Both the position numbers and the translations under genes were made by a program. This document shows, piece after piece, positions 8,748-18,139 of a DNA stretch of 64,000 nt. The notes below the pieces were generated by a model. The model was not told where the DNA came from, ran no database searches, and was given only the letters and a program-made list of their open reading frames with translations. The stretch's first letter is position 1. Each line of letters starts with the position of its first letter. The stretch covers positions 5,001 to 69,000 of the forward strand of contig JACKNJ010000002.1 of the NCBI GenBank assembly GCA_024234895.1. Reading direction: 5' to 3'. Source of the stretch: Gammaproteobacteria bacterium. Lineage in GTDB: Bacteria; Pseudomonadota; Gammaproteobacteria; JACKNK01.

Positions 8748-9305
8748 TCAACCCCGAACGCGGGTGGCGGGTGCGGGGTGATGACCTGGTGCTTCCGGCT
8801 TGCGGAGCGGACGGGGTGGAATGGTGTCCGGCTCCGGGAAGGCCATCGGCGCGAGCTCGCGCAGGGCGCGCTCGTAGACCCGCTTCTTGAAGAACACGAC
8901 CTCGTCGATCGCGTCCCAATATTCGATCCAGCGCCAGCAGTCGAACTCAGGGCGATGACAGGCATCGAGCTGGACCGCGCTGTCATCGGAGCGCAGTTTC
9001 AATACGAACCAGACCTGCTTCTGACCGACACAAAGCGGCTTCTGGTTGCGGCGTTGCAGACGCTTCGGCAGACGGTAACGCAGCCAGCCGCGCGTCGAAC
9101 CGCAGACCTCGACATCGTCCGGATGCAGACCGGTCTCCTCGTGCAGCTCCCGGTACATCGCATCGAGCGGCGTCTCGTCGGTCTTGATGCCGCCCTGCGG
9201 GAACTGCCAGATATTGCGGCCACAGCGCCGCGCCCAGAAGACGCGGTTGTCGGCATTCAGCAGAACGATGCCGACATTTGGCCGGAAGCCGTCAATATCA
9301 ATCAC
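8748..9305 (-). CDS. rppH: RNA pyrophosphohydrolase RppH
   Basis: Nudix hydrolase that removes pyrophosphate from the 5' end of mRNAs and so starts RNase E-dependent decay. The Nudix box is complete: GGIKTDETPLDAMYRELHEE, followed by TGL. I start at GTG 9305 because homologues begin at this point (IDIDGFRPNVGIVL); another GTG at 9350 would add 15 residues and neither has a clear ribosome site. The C-terminus has an extra proline/arginine-rich tail after the catalytic domain. It precedes ptsP by 77 bases on the same strand. Confidence 0.93.
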   Translation of the reverse strand: MIDIDGFRPNVGIVLLNADNRVFWARRCGRNIWQFPQGGIKTDETPLDAMYRELHEETGLHPDDVEVCGSTRGWLRYRLPKRLQRRNQKPLCVGQKQVWFVLKLRSDDSAVQLDACHRPEFDCWRWIEYWDAIDEVVFFKKRVYERALRELAPMAFPEPDTIPPRPLRKPEAPGHHPAPATRVRG

Positions 9306-9446
9306 TTGGTGCACCAGGGACGGTAAAAATTGAACGTCGTATTCTTCCACACGGACTCAGACGGCGGCAAACCGCACGCCTTGCCGCGCGCCGGGTCGAT
9401 TGAGTAGCCTTCGCCGCCCACCCAACCGGCCTCCACGGAGACTCTC

Positions 9447-10109
9447 ATGGCGCTTGCCATCTTCGATCTCGACAACACCCTGCTCGACGGCGACAGCGAC
9501 TATCTCTGGGGGCAGTTCCTGGTCCGCAAGGGCATCGTCGACGGCCCCAGCTACACCGCCGAGAACCGGCGCTTCCTGGCAGAGTACGAAGCCGGACGCC
9601 TGGACATCCGCGAATTCCTGAGGTTCCAGCTGCGCCCGCTGGCGGAGAACGACCCCGCCACGCTTCACGACTGGCACACCGAGTACCTGCGCGACGACAT
9701 CCTCCCGGTGATCCTCGCCGCCGGTCGCGAGCGCATCGCGGACCACGCGGCGCGCGGCGACACGCTGATGATCATCACCGCAACCAACCGCTTCATCACC
9801 GGCCCGATCGCGGAGGAACTGGGCATCCCGCATCTGCTCGCGACCGAGGTGGAGATCGTCGATGGCCGCTACACCGGCAACAGCACCGGCACGCCGTGTT
9901 TCCGGGATGGCAAGGTCACGCGCCTGGAGGAGTGGCTGGCGACCAACCACGCCGATCTCGACGGCAGTTGGTTCTACAGCGACTCCCACAACGATCTGCC
10001 ACTTTTGCAGCGAGTCGATCACCCGATCGCCGTCGACCCGGACAAGACCCTGCGTGCCCACGCCGAGCGTGTGGGTTGGGAGATTCTGAGTTTCCGAACC
10101 CCGGCCTGA
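9447..10109 (+). CDS. HAD-IB family phosphatase (SerB-like)
   Basis: A 220-residue haloacid dehalogenase hydrolase of the SerB-like IB subfamily. Motif I is FDLDNTLLDGDSD (Asp7 nucleophile, Asp9 acid/base), motif II is IITATN, and motifs III/IV appear as a Lys in FRDGKVTRLEEWL and YSDSHNDLPLL. The insertion after motif I is the small helical cap. The substrate is unknown; relatives act on phosphoserine, homoserine phosphate or CDP-type intermediates. The start has CACGGAGAC upstream. It lies alone on the plus strand between rppH and the parA-like gene. Confidence 0.88.
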   Translation: MALAIFDLDNTLLDGDSDYLWGQFLVRKGIVDGPSYTAENRRFLAEYEAGRLDIREFLRFQLRPLAENDPATLHDWHTEYLRDDILPVILAAGRERIADHAARGDTLMIITATNRFITGPIAEELGIPHLLATEVEIVDGRYTGNSTGTPCFRDGKVTRLEEWLATNHADLDGSWFYSDSHNDLPLLQRVDHPIAVDPDKTLRAHAERVGWEILSFRTPA

Positions 10110-10129
10110 CCCGCCCGGGAGCAACACGC

Positions 10130-10837
10130 TCAGGCTCGCGGCATCGCCACGCGCCGCACCATCTCGGCCCGCTCCGCCTCCGGCTCGCGTTCGATCCAGT
10201 CCAGCAGCGGACGCCAGGATTTCAGATCGACATCAATGCTGCGCGTATTGAGCTCGTGCACGCCCAGACCCAACTCGGCGGCCTGCACGTAGTTCTGTGT
10301 ATCGCGCAGCAGCGCTACGAAGGGAATGTTCAGGCTCTGCAGGAACCGTTGCAGCAGGCGGAAACCGAGCGTGCGCTTGCGCACCCGGTTGGCGACCACC
10401 GCCACCCGCACCGGGTAGGAGCGGACCTTGCCGATCAGCAACAGATCACGGATGAAATCGGAGGCCGCGCGGATATCCACCGGCGACGGCTGTACCGGGA
10501 TGATGATCGTGTCGACACGCTTGACCAGATCGGCCATATCCTGACCGCGCACGCCGGACGGCGTATCCAGCACGATGCGATCGGTGCCGACCGGCACCCG
10601 CAGCAGCCAGGAACGGGTCACGCTGCCCAGGGTCTGATTGAACGCCTCATGCCCCTCGATGACGGCCACGCCGGGCTGCATCCGCCGCGCCTTCAACCAA
10701 CCGCTGCTCGACGCCTGCGGGTCGTAATCGTACAAAAGCGTGCCGTGACCGCGACTGGCGTAGTACGCGGCGAGATTGGTGGCGATCGTGGTCTTGCCCG
10801 ATCCGCCTTTCGAGTTCATGACCATGATGCGGCGCAT
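10130..10837 (-). CDS. orphan ParA-family P-loop ATPase
   Basis: A 235-residue MinD/ParA ATPase with the deviant Walker A NSKGGSGKTTIATNLA at the N-terminus, switch I/A' in LLYDYDPQASSSGWL and Walker B in IVLDTPSGV. Such proteins dimerise with ATP and position cargo on the nucleoid or membrane. No parB-like or obvious cargo gene is adjacent. Divergent thyA is unrelated in function. A perfect 12-bp palindrome in the shared upstream region (10957-10968) could be an operator. The ATG is preceded by GAGGA. Confidence 0.9.
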   Translation of the reverse strand: MRRIMVMNSKGGSGKTTIATNLAAYYASRGHGTLLYDYDPQASSSGWLKARRMQPGVAVIEGHEAFNQTLGSVTRSWLLRVPVGTDRIVLDTPSGVRGQDMADLVKRVDTIIIPVQPSPVDIRAASDFIRDLLLIGKVRSYPVRVAVVANRVRKRTLGFRLLQRFLQSLNIPFVALLRDTQNYVQAAELGLGVHELNTRSIDVDLKSWRPLLDWIEREPEAERAEMVRRVAMPRA

Positions 10838-11126
10838 GAATCGTCCTCTGGTGTGAACCCAGGCTGATTGCCCGGGAAGATTGCGCCCGTCGCGGTTCGC
10901 GAGTGCTTTTTGTGGTTTTGCATCGGATAAATCCGACGCCGGTGCGCGCTGGTCCGGTAACTAGTTACACATGTTTGCGATTCGCGCAAGGGCCTGACGG
11001 CTTTTTTGGCAAATTTTCTTCTATTTACTAGTCGCTTACGGCACCTTTTTCATCCTGTCCCGAGAAAAACCCAGGCTGATACACTGCACGGCGCCCTCTA
11101 CTCACGACCGGCCACCGAATCCCGTC
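10838..11126. promoter_or_regulatory. divergent intergenic region parA-like / thyA
   Basis: 289 bases without a gene between two divergent starts. It contains the perfect palindrome GTAACTAGTTAC (10957-10968) and an AT-rich tract around 11000-11055. An extended -10 candidate TGATACACT (11077-11085) lies about 40 bases before the thyA ATG. I see no terminator or open frame of substance. Confidence 0.4.
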
Positions 11127-11921
11127 ATGCAGCAATACCTGGACCTGATGACCCGCGTTCTCGAGCATGGAGACCGCAAGGAAGACCGCACCGGCACCGG
11201 CACCCTCAGCGTGTTCGGACACCAGATGCGCTTCGACCTGAACGCCGGTTTTCCGCTGGTGACCACCAAACGCATCCACCTGAAATCGGTCATCCACGAA
11301 TTGCTGTGGTTCCTGCAGGGCTCGACCAACATCGCCTACCTGAAGGAAAACGGGGTGCGCATCTGGGACGAATGGGCGGACGAGAACGGCGAACTCGGCC
11401 CCGTCTACGGCGCGCAATGGCGCTCGTGGCCGACCGCCGACGGGCGCCACATCGACCAGATCGCGCAGATTCTCGACCAGATCCGCAACAATCCGGATTC
11501 CCGCCGCATCATCGTCTCCGCCTGGAACGTCGGCGAGATCGACAACATGGCGCTGCCGCCGTGCCACGCCTTCTTCCAGTTCTACGTCTGCGACGGCCGT
11601 CTGTCCTGCCAGCTCTACCAACGCAGCGCGGACATCTTTCTCGGCGTGCCCTTCAACATCGCGTCCTACGCGCTGCTGACCATGATGGTCGCGCAGGTCT
11701 GCGGCCTCGGCGTCGGCGACTTCGTGCATACCCTCGGCGACGCGCACCTGTATCTGAATCACCTCGATCAGGCCCGCGAACAACTCAGCCGGGCGCCCTA
11801 CCCGCTGCCCACCATGCGTCTGAATCCGGACGTCGACGATCTGTTCGCGTTCCGCTTCGAGGATTTCGAGGTGGTCGACTATCAGTACCACCCGCACATC
11901 GCCGCCAAGGTGGCGGTCTGA
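11127..11921 (+). CDS. thyA: thymidylate synthase
   Basis: Folate-dependent enzyme that methylates dUMP to dTMP. It has 264 residues, the same length as the Escherichia coli enzyme. The catalytic cysteine is in LPPCHAFFQFYV, the phosphate-binding QRSADIFLG follows, and the family start MQQYLDLMTRVL and end YHPHIAAKVAV are intact. It is monocistronic, converging on the polysaccharide deacetylase gene with 14 bases between the stops and no visible terminator. Confidence 0.98.
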   Translation: MQQYLDLMTRVLEHGDRKEDRTGTGTLSVFGHQMRFDLNAGFPLVTTKRIHLKSVIHELLWFLQGSTNIAYLKENGVRIWDEWADENGELGPVYGAQWRSWPTADGRHIDQIAQILDQIRNNPDSRRIIVSAWNVGEIDNMALPPCHAFFQFYVCDGRLSCQLYQRSADIFLGVPFNIASYALLTMMVAQVCGLGVGDFVHTLGDAHLYLNHLDQAREQLSRAPYPLPTMRLNPDVDDLFAFRFEDFEVVDYQYHPHIAAKVAV

Positions 11922-11935
11922 AAGCCGACTGAACG

Positions 11936-12880
11936 TCAGCGACCGTAACGCAACAGCCGCGCGAGATAGCGCATCTCGGTCCGATCCCACGGTGTGTAGC
12001 GCGGCAGACGGAACGCATCCGGCGGCGACGGCATCGCCCCTCCCCCGGTCGAAAACGCCGCATCGAAGCCCGCCTCGCGCACCAACTCCACATCGCGCGC
12101 CGTGAAGTCACGTTCCGGCTTGCCGTTCGGATAGGCGAACAAGCGCACCGGCGCGTCGAGAATCGACTCCAGGCGACGCTTACCCTCACCGATCTCGCGC
12201 CGCGCCTCGTCGTCATCGCACAGCGCCAAGATCGGGTGGCCATGGGTGTGGGCGCCGATTTCCGCGCCCTTCCGATGCAGGGCTCTAAGACCTTCGTCAT
12301 CCAGCATCAAGGAGGCGGGACGATCCACCTCGGCGCGATCGGCGATGGCCTCCGCCAGCGCCAGCCGCTCTTCCACCGTTCGATACTTGATCGCATCGAC
12401 GATCCGCTGAAACGCCTGCGCCCGCGAGACATCGCCATCGATGTCGAAACGGCCCAGCCCGATTTCGCTCAGATCGAGGCTCCGCTGCCGGGTGCGACGC
12501 AAGGCATCGGCAACACGATCATTGAACATGATCCCGCCATTCAGATAACGGGTCGCCACGAACACGGTGATCGGCACGCCGGCGCGCTCGGCGATCGGCA
12601 TGGCCAGATTCAGCGTGTCCGCGAAGCCGTCGTCAAAGGTCACGCAGACCGCACGGGGCGGCAGGCGACCATCAAGATAGAGACTGACCGCCTCCGCCAG
12701 CGGCAGCACGTTGAAATGCCGCATCAGCAACTCGAGCTGCCACGCGAAACCGGCCTCGGACAGACCCGACACCAGCGGCTGCTCCTCCGCCACCACCCGG
12801 TGATGAAGCAGCACATGCAGACGCGCCTCCGGCCCGCCTGGCGACAAACGATTCAACAGCCAGCGTGGCGGCCAGTTCAC
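11936..12880 (-). CDS. polysaccharide deacetylase family protein (XrtA locus, distal gene)
   Basis: A NodB-fold carbohydrate esterase of about 314 residues. The metal site shows the Asp pair in VTFDDGFADTL and the histidines of GAHTHGHPIL; a later FAYPNG is the usual third motif. It probably removes acetyl groups from the exported polysaccharide or a precursor. I start at GTG 12880, 13 bases after the preceding gene's stop; the upstream frame would overlap that gene by 71 bases and is low-complexity. It is the last gene of the XrtA run and is distinct from the DUF3473-type deacetylase at 19180. Confidence 0.87.
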   Translation of the reverse strand: MNWPPRWLLNRLSPGGPEARLHVLLHHRVVAEEQPLVSGLSEAGFAWQLELLMRHFNVLPLAEAVSLYLDGRLPPRAVCVTFDDGFADTLNLAMPIAERAGVPITVFVATRYLNGGIMFNDRVADALRRTRQRSLDLSEIGLGRFDIDGDVSRAQAFQRIVDAIKYRTVEERLALAEAIADRAEVDRPASLMLDDEGLRALHRKGAEIGAHTHGHPILALCDDDEARREIGEGKRRLESILDAPVRLFAYPNGKPERDFTARDVELVREAGFDAAFSTGGGAMPSPPDAFRLPRYTPWDRTEMRYLARLLRYGR

Positions 12881-12893
12881 GGCAGGGCGCGCC

Positions 12894-14534
12894 TCATTTC
12901 GTCGCCCCGGCGGCACGGCCCCGACGATGCGCGAGCGGCCTCGCCTTTTCCGACGCCTTGGCAATGGGCGCGCCGGAGCCGACTTCCAGAGCGGCCGCGA
13001 TCAGATCGAAGGCGCCGCGCTTCTTCGGCTTGTCCGTGTCTTGCGCGTCACGTTGGCGACGACCACCGAATGGCCGCGCCGAGGCACGCACCTCCGCGCC
13101 GGCAGCTCGACGCGCCATCGGAAGTCCCGGTCTTGCGCTCCCGGCGCCCGGCGCCGCCAACGCCAGTGCCAGTGCCGGTGCCGGAGACATCCCGGGCATC
13201 GGCGCCACGATCGGAGGCGAGCCGCGCATACCCCTGCGCAAGCGCCCCCCAACCGCTGCGGAAGCCTCGGCGTCGGCGGCGGTTTCCGTTGTCCTGGCCA
13301 AGGTTTCGTCAACGATTCGGTTCATCGCCAGCACAATCACGACCTGGTAGTAGAACAAGTCCAGATAAGCGAGCGTCAGGAACGCACCTCCGACCGCGTA
13401 ACCGATGATGCTCACCTGCGTGATGCGGGCAAGCTGATGCGCCCAATACAATTCCTCGACGTTCTTGCTTCGCCTCGCCACGCGACCAACCATCAACCAG
13501 GTCGACAGGCCGACACCCAGAAATAACAACAAGCCCGGATATCCGTGATGCCCCAGCATCTGGAAATAGTTGCTGTGCGCGTCGTGGTAGTCGTCAGGTT
13601 CCGGGGCATATTTCAGGAACATGCGCGGATGGAAAATATTGAATCCGCCTCCGGTCAGCGGATGGTCATTGGCCAGGTGATAGGCGAACCACCAGGCATT
13701 GATGCGCCCGAGCGCCGACTTGTCTTCCTCGTAGGTTTCGATGGTGGACATCTTCTCGTGATACTTGTCGGGCATGAAACTCATCATGACCGGGACGACC
13801 ACCGCGATCGCGATCATGACCGGAATCTTCTTGTCGCTCTTGAGCCACAGGAAAAACCCCATCGCACCGCCGGCCAGGAACGCGCCGCGCGAATAAGAAC
13901 CAACGATCGCAAAGGCGATGGCCAGCGTCATCCCGAGCATGGCCAGGCGCAGCAAGCGATTGCTGAGCATCATTCTCATCCAGACGAAATACGGCAGGAT
14001 CATCGTCAAGGCCAGCGAGACTTCCGTATTGCCCGAGATCAGGCTGAGCGGCGGTCCGACGACCATGAACTGGCCTCCGGTAAGGACCGTGAAGATGCCA
14101 CCCTTGATGCCGTAGAAACCCACCGCGAACGCCATCACCACGGTTAATGCGATGACACGCTCCCTGGTGTGGATCGTCCAGAAAGCCACATAGGTCATGA
14201 CCATGATCTTCATGACCTTCTCCCACTGCGGCCAGGCGACGTCCGGCATGATCGAGAACACCGTGGTGACGTTCATCCAGACGACCATCGCCGTCAGCAG
14301 GATCAGCGGCGGCGACCAAGGCAACGGACGCAACTCTTTGCGGTTCGCGATCACGGCGAGCAGGGTCACGCCGCCGATCATCATCGAGAACGGAAAAGTG
14401 TAGGCCGCGCCACCCGTCAAGCGATGCGGATTCATCAGTCCCGACAGCACCCAGGCCAGCACGCCGACGTGAGGCTTGATCAGCGCCAGCGGCATCAGAC
14501 CGACGAAAAAGAGGATGACTGCGAGACTTGACAT
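12894..14534 (-). CDS. putative O-glycosylation ligase, exosortase A-associated (Wzy/WaaL-like)
   Basis: A 546-residue integral membrane protein with about ten helices in its first 430 residues and a large periplasmic loop containing GGFNIFHPRMF and DDYHDAHSNYFQMLGHHG, the H-rich signature of O-antigen ligases/polymerases. In XrtA loci this gene (family TIGR03097, from memory) is thought to polymerise or ligate the repeat unit, perhaps onto sorted proteins. The last 110 residues are Ala/Arg/Pro-rich and probably disordered, longer than usual. It follows the amidotransferase gene after about 100 bases. Confidence 0.88.
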   Translation of the reverse strand: MSSLAVILFFVGLMPLALIKPHVGVLAWVLSGLMNPHRLTGGAAYTFPFSMMIGGVTLLAVIANRKELRPLPWSPPLILLTAMVVWMNVTTVFSIMPDVAWPQWEKVMKIMVMTYVAFWTIHTRERVIALTVVMAFAVGFYGIKGGIFTVLTGGQFMVVGPPLSLISGNTEVSLALTMILPYFVWMRMMLSNRLLRLAMLGMTLAIAFAIVGSYSRGAFLAGGAMGFFLWLKSDKKIPVMIAIAVVVPVMMSFMPDKYHEKMSTIETYEEDKSALGRINAWWFAYHLANDHPLTGGGFNIFHPRMFLKYAPEPDDYHDAHSNYFQMLGHHGYPGLLLFLGVGLSTWLMVGRVARRSKNVEELYWAHQLARITQVSIIGYAVGGAFLTLAYLDLFYYQVVIVLAMNRIVDETLARTTETAADAEASAAVGGRLRRGMRGSPPIVAPMPGMSPAPALALALAAPGAGSARPGLPMARRAAGAEVRASARPFGGRRQRDAQDTDKPKKRGAFDLIAAALEVGSGAPIAKASEKARPLAHRRGRAAGATK

Positions 14535-14635
14535 CGAGGTGCGGGCACGCGTGGGCTCGGTCGAGGGCGGTTTCCAGCAAACCGCATCGTTGCCTGGAAG
14601 TTTACGAAACAGTAACCGAGCAGTTTAGGCAATGC

Positions 14636-16531
14636 TCATGCCAGCGCACGGCGCTGGAACGACTCGAACATCGCCAGTGCCCACAGCGCGGCGCTGCGAT
14701 CGAAACGTCCGGAGAGATGTTCATCGACCAGGCGGCGTAGCGCAGACGGGTCGAAGATGCCCAGCTGTTGCAGTTCCGGACCCAGCACGCGCCGTTGCAG
14801 ATGTTCGCGCAACGGCCCCCGGAACCATTCCGCGACCGGCACCGCGAAACCCTGTTTGGGCCGATACAGGATGTCGTTCGGCAACATCGGCGCCAGCGCC
14901 TTCTTGAAAATGGCCTTGCCCTCGCCGCCCTCGCGCCGCAATCCGGCGGGCAGGCCGGATACCCATTCGACGAATTTGTGATCCAGCAGCGGCACACGCA
15001 CCTCCAGAGAGTGCGCCATGCTGGCGCGGTCGACCTTGGTCAGGATGTCGTCGACCAGATAGGTCTTGAAATCCAGGTACACGACCTTGAGCAGTGGATC
15101 GTCGGTGGGGGCGCGCGCGGCATGCTCGCGCAGCACGTCGCCGGCGGAATAGCCCTGCAGCTCGCGGCGGAAGGCAGCGCTGAACAATTGCGCGCGCGGA
15201 CCATCGCCGAGCAGGGAGATGATCTGCCGGTAACCGTCGACGTCGTCGCGACCCAGTGCCTCCAGCGTCGCCTTGGCACGGAACACGCGCGGCAGACCGC
15301 GCGCGGCGGGATAAAGACGTCCGAGCAGACCGAACAGCGGGCGACGCAGCCCGAGCGGCGCGACCCCGCGCAGGCGTTCCTCGGCCATGTGCCAGCCGTA
15401 ACGCTTGTAGCCGGCGAAGTTCTCGTCGCCGCCGTCGCCGGACAGGGCCACGGTCACATGGCGGCGCGCCAGTTCGCAGACGCGGTAGGTCGGCAGCGCC
15501 GAGGAATCGGCAAAGGGCTCGTCGTACAGCTCGCCGAGGCGGTCGAGCAGGCTGAAATCATCGACATCGATGCGGTCGACGCTGTGACGGGTGCCGAACT
15601 GATCCGCGACCCGCTGCGCGTAGGCCGCCTCGTTGTAACGCGGGTCACCGAACGAGATCGCGCAGGTATTGACCGGGTCCGGCGAGACCTTTGCCATCAG
15701 GCCGACCACGGCACTGGAGTCGACGCCGCCGGACAGGAACGCGCCAAGCGGCACCTCGGCGATCAGGCGGATGCGCACCGCCTCTTCCAGACGCGCGATC
15801 AACTCCTCGCGCACGGCGGCCGGGTCGGTGACCGTGCGCATCTCGAAGGGCAGATCCCAGTATCGGCGCGGCGCCGGCAGTGATTTGCCCGGTACGCAGG
15901 CGATTACGTGGCCGGCCGGCAGCTTGTGCACGCCGCGAAAGATCGTCTTCGGCTCGGGGATGTAGCCGTAGGTGAAGTAATCCTCGACCGCGCGCGGGTC
16001 GATGTCGCGCAGCACCGCCCGGTGCGCCAGCAAGGCCTTCAGCTCGGACGCGAACAGCAACAGGCCATCGGCGGTCAGCGTGTAAAGCAGGGGCTTGATG
16101 CCCATGCGATCGCGCGCCAGGAACAGGGTCCGGCGGTTCCGGTCCCACAGGGCGAACGCGAACATGCCGCGAAAACGCTCCACGCAGGCCTCGCCCCACT
16201 GCTCCCAGGCATGCACGATGACCTCGGTGTCGCAATGGGTGCGGAAGGTGTGACCGGCGGCGGCCAGTTGCTCGGACAGTTCGGGGAAGTTGTATATCTC
16301 GCCGTTGTAAACGACGACCACGCTGTGGTCCTCGTTGAACAACGGTTGCTGACCCGAGGCCAGATCGATGATCGACAGGCGGCGGTGACCGAGCCCGACA
16401 CCCGCCTCGACATGCAGGCCGCTCTCATCCGGGCCGCGATGCAGCTGGCGATCGTTCATGCGTTCGAGCAGATCGCGGTCGATGCCTCTCGCCCCATCGC
16501 GCAGATCGAAGATGCCGACCAGGCCGCACAT
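14636..16531 (-). CDS. XrtA/PEP-CTERM system amidotransferase (asparagine-synthase-like)
   Basis: A 631-residue protein of the AsnB class. The N-terminal glutaminase begins MCGLVGIFD, so Cys2 becomes the nucleophile, and contains NGEIYN. The synthase domain has the ATP-binding loop FLSGGVDSS (about residue 265). Members in this context (TIGR03108, from memory) are thought to amidate a sugar acid or other group of the exopolysaccharide rather than make free asparagine. The stop lies 3 bases from the start... of nothing downstream; upstream, the exosortase stop is 3 bases before this ATG, so coupling is likely. Confidence 0.9.
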   Translation of the reverse strand: MCGLVGIFDLRDGARGIDRDLLERMNDRQLHRGPDESGLHVEAGVGLGHRRLSIIDLASGQQPLFNEDHSVVVVYNGEIYNFPELSEQLAAAGHTFRTHCDTEVIVHAWEQWGEACVERFRGMFAFALWDRNRRTLFLARDRMGIKPLLYTLTADGLLLFASELKALLAHRAVLRDIDPRAVEDYFTYGYIPEPKTIFRGVHKLPAGHVIACVPGKSLPAPRRYWDLPFEMRTVTDPAAVREELIARLEEAVRIRLIAEVPLGAFLSGGVDSSAVVGLMAKVSPDPVNTCAISFGDPRYNEAAYAQRVADQFGTRHSVDRIDVDDFSLLDRLGELYDEPFADSSALPTYRVCELARRHVTVALSGDGGDENFAGYKRYGWHMAEERLRGVAPLGLRRPLFGLLGRLYPAARGLPRVFRAKATLEALGRDDVDGYRQIISLLGDGPRAQLFSAAFRRELQGYSAGDVLREHAARAPTDDPLLKVVYLDFKTYLVDDILTKVDRASMAHSLEVRVPLLDHKFVEWVSGLPAGLRREGGEGKAIFKKALAPMLPNDILYRPKQGFAVPVAEWFRGPLREHLQRRVLGPELQQLGIFDPSALRRLVDEHLSGRFDRSAALWALAMFESFQRRALA

Positions 16532-16534
16532 CGC

Positions 16535-18136
16535 TCAGGGCACCCGGACGCTGGCCTTGACGGCGCCGCCCATCGACCCCAGGAACGCCTTCAATCGCTC
16601 CCTCGCCAGATCGGGCTCGGTGTCGTAATCCGCGGCGATGGCGATCAAGGCCGCGTCTTCCCGCAGCTTCAGCTTCTGCCACGCACCCAGCGCCTTGGCC
16701 ATCAGCGAACTCGTGGTCGCCTGCTCGCCGATCTGATACCAGCTCCAGATCACGCGGTGATGGGCGCGACCGCGCAGCACCGTTTCCTCGACCTGCAACC
16801 GGGTGCCATCCGCCAGGCGCACCTCGACCGGCCCACCCTCGAGACGGCGCCAGTAACCATCTCGATAGAGTTTGTTGCCCTCATTGATGATCTCGTTGTC
16901 GACCCCCTGGCGCGGGTAATAGACCAGTTGCAGGGTGACGTCGCCGAGCAGGCCCTCCTCGTCGGCGGCCTCGCCTTCCCGGTAGCGCACCTGGGTCTGC
17001 ATCGGCGAACCGATCATGGTCGGGACCCAGACATCGTCACGGGCCGGCAACGGCCCCTGCCAGGGCGAGGCGCCGGTCGGCGCGGTCAATGCGAAGTCCA
17101 GCGGGAGGTCGCGGGCCTGGGCATGCAATCCGATCGCGATGCCCCGACCGGCAGCCAGTGCGGCCAGGGTCAGCAGCGTGAACACGATGAGGCGGCCACG
17201 CACACCCGGGCGCGGCGCGACCGGCTCGGGCACGTCATCCTTCGCGAGCACCTCCGGCGGATCGGCCCAGAATGAGCCGATCCAGAACAACACGAACATG
17301 ACCACGCCGAAGAACACCCAGCCGAAGATCAGGTGATCGACCCCCACCGCGTATTTCATGTCGGACAAGTGCGCGATCATGATGATCGCGAAGGCGCGCA
17401 GACCGTTGGCGATGATCGGCACCGCCGCCGCCAGCAGGATGAACGCCGCACGCCGCCACAGGCTCTTGTAATTCAGGTATGCGTACAGGAAGCCCAGGGC
17501 CAGCGACGCGATCAGGTAACGCACCCCGCTGCACGCCTCGGCGACCTCGAAATTGCCGTTCGGCACCTGCAGGAAACGCCCCTCGCGATACACCGGGACG
17601 CCGGCCAGGTTCAGGCCCTCGACCGAGAACCAGGCGGTGAAATCCATCAGCGGCGGCACCAGGCCCTCGCCGGCCGGGATCGCGAAGGCCAGATAAAGCA
17701 GCGGGAAGGCCATCGCGAAGGCGGTCCGCCGACCGAGGATCGCCAGCGCGATGGCCGGCGCGAACAGGATGAAGGCGACCTGCTGCACCACCCAGACATC
17801 GGCCAGATGGCCCGGCAGCCAACCCAGCGACAGCAACAGCACGGCGAGCACGCCGAGCCAGGACGGATCCGGCGTCAGCGGCATGATGGCGGCGCGGCTG
17901 CGCCAGATCATCCAGGCGGACAACGGGAAGATGATCAGGCCATGCGCGTAGGTTTCGGTGTTCCACCAGATGCTCGCGGTGAACGCCGCCGTCTCCCAAT
18001 AGATCGCGATGCCGGCAACCGCGAGTGCGGCGATGAGAACCAGGGAAAGGCGCCAGACGGCTTCACCGCCCTCGGCGAAGGTGACTGGCGGCGGCGCCGC
18101 GATCCGGGCTTTACGGTGTTCGAGATGAGTGGCCAT
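16535..18136 (-). CDS. xrtA: exosortase A with C-terminal EpsI domain
   Basis: Inner-membrane cysteine protease-transpeptidase that recognises PEP-CTERM tails. It has 533 residues: eight or so helices in the first 300, then a periplasmic EpsI domain (about residues 310-530). The catalytic residues are visible: Cys202 in EACSGVRYL, Arg247 in ANGLRAFA and His268 in VDHLIFGW. The fusion with EpsI is the normal XrtA form. The start is 3 bases after the FemAB stop. No PEP-CTERM substrate is encoded in this window, so its clients lie elsewhere in the genome. Confidence 0.95.
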   Translation of the reverse strand: MATHLEHRKARIAAPPPVTFAEGGEAVWRLSLVLIAALAVAGIAIYWETAAFTASIWWNTETYAHGLIIFPLSAWMIWRSRAAIMPLTPDPSWLGVLAVLLLSLGWLPGHLADVWVVQQVAFILFAPAIALAILGRRTAFAMAFPLLYLAFAIPAGEGLVPPLMDFTAWFSVEGLNLAGVPVYREGRFLQVPNGNFEVAEACSGVRYLIASLALGFLYAYLNYKSLWRRAAFILLAAAVPIIANGLRAFAIIMIAHLSDMKYAVGVDHLIFGWVFFGVVMFVLFWIGSFWADPPEVLAKDDVPEPVAPRPGVRGRLIVFTLLTLAALAAGRGIAIGLHAQARDLPLDFALTAPTGASPWQGPLPARDDVWVPTMIGSPMQTQVRYREGEAADEEGLLGDVTLQLVYYPRQGVDNEIINEGNKLYRDGYWRRLEGGPVEVRLADGTRLQVEETVLRGRAHHRVIWSWYQIGEQATTSSLMAKALGAWQKLKLREDAALIAIAADYDTEPDLARERLKAFLGSMGGAVKASVRVP

Positions 18137-18139
18137 GGA

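Noticed and set aside
6304..8781. Long plus-strand open frame opposite ptsP
   Set aside because: Antisense shadow of a gene with complete catalytic motifs; the His/Arg/Gln-rich product has no family pattern.
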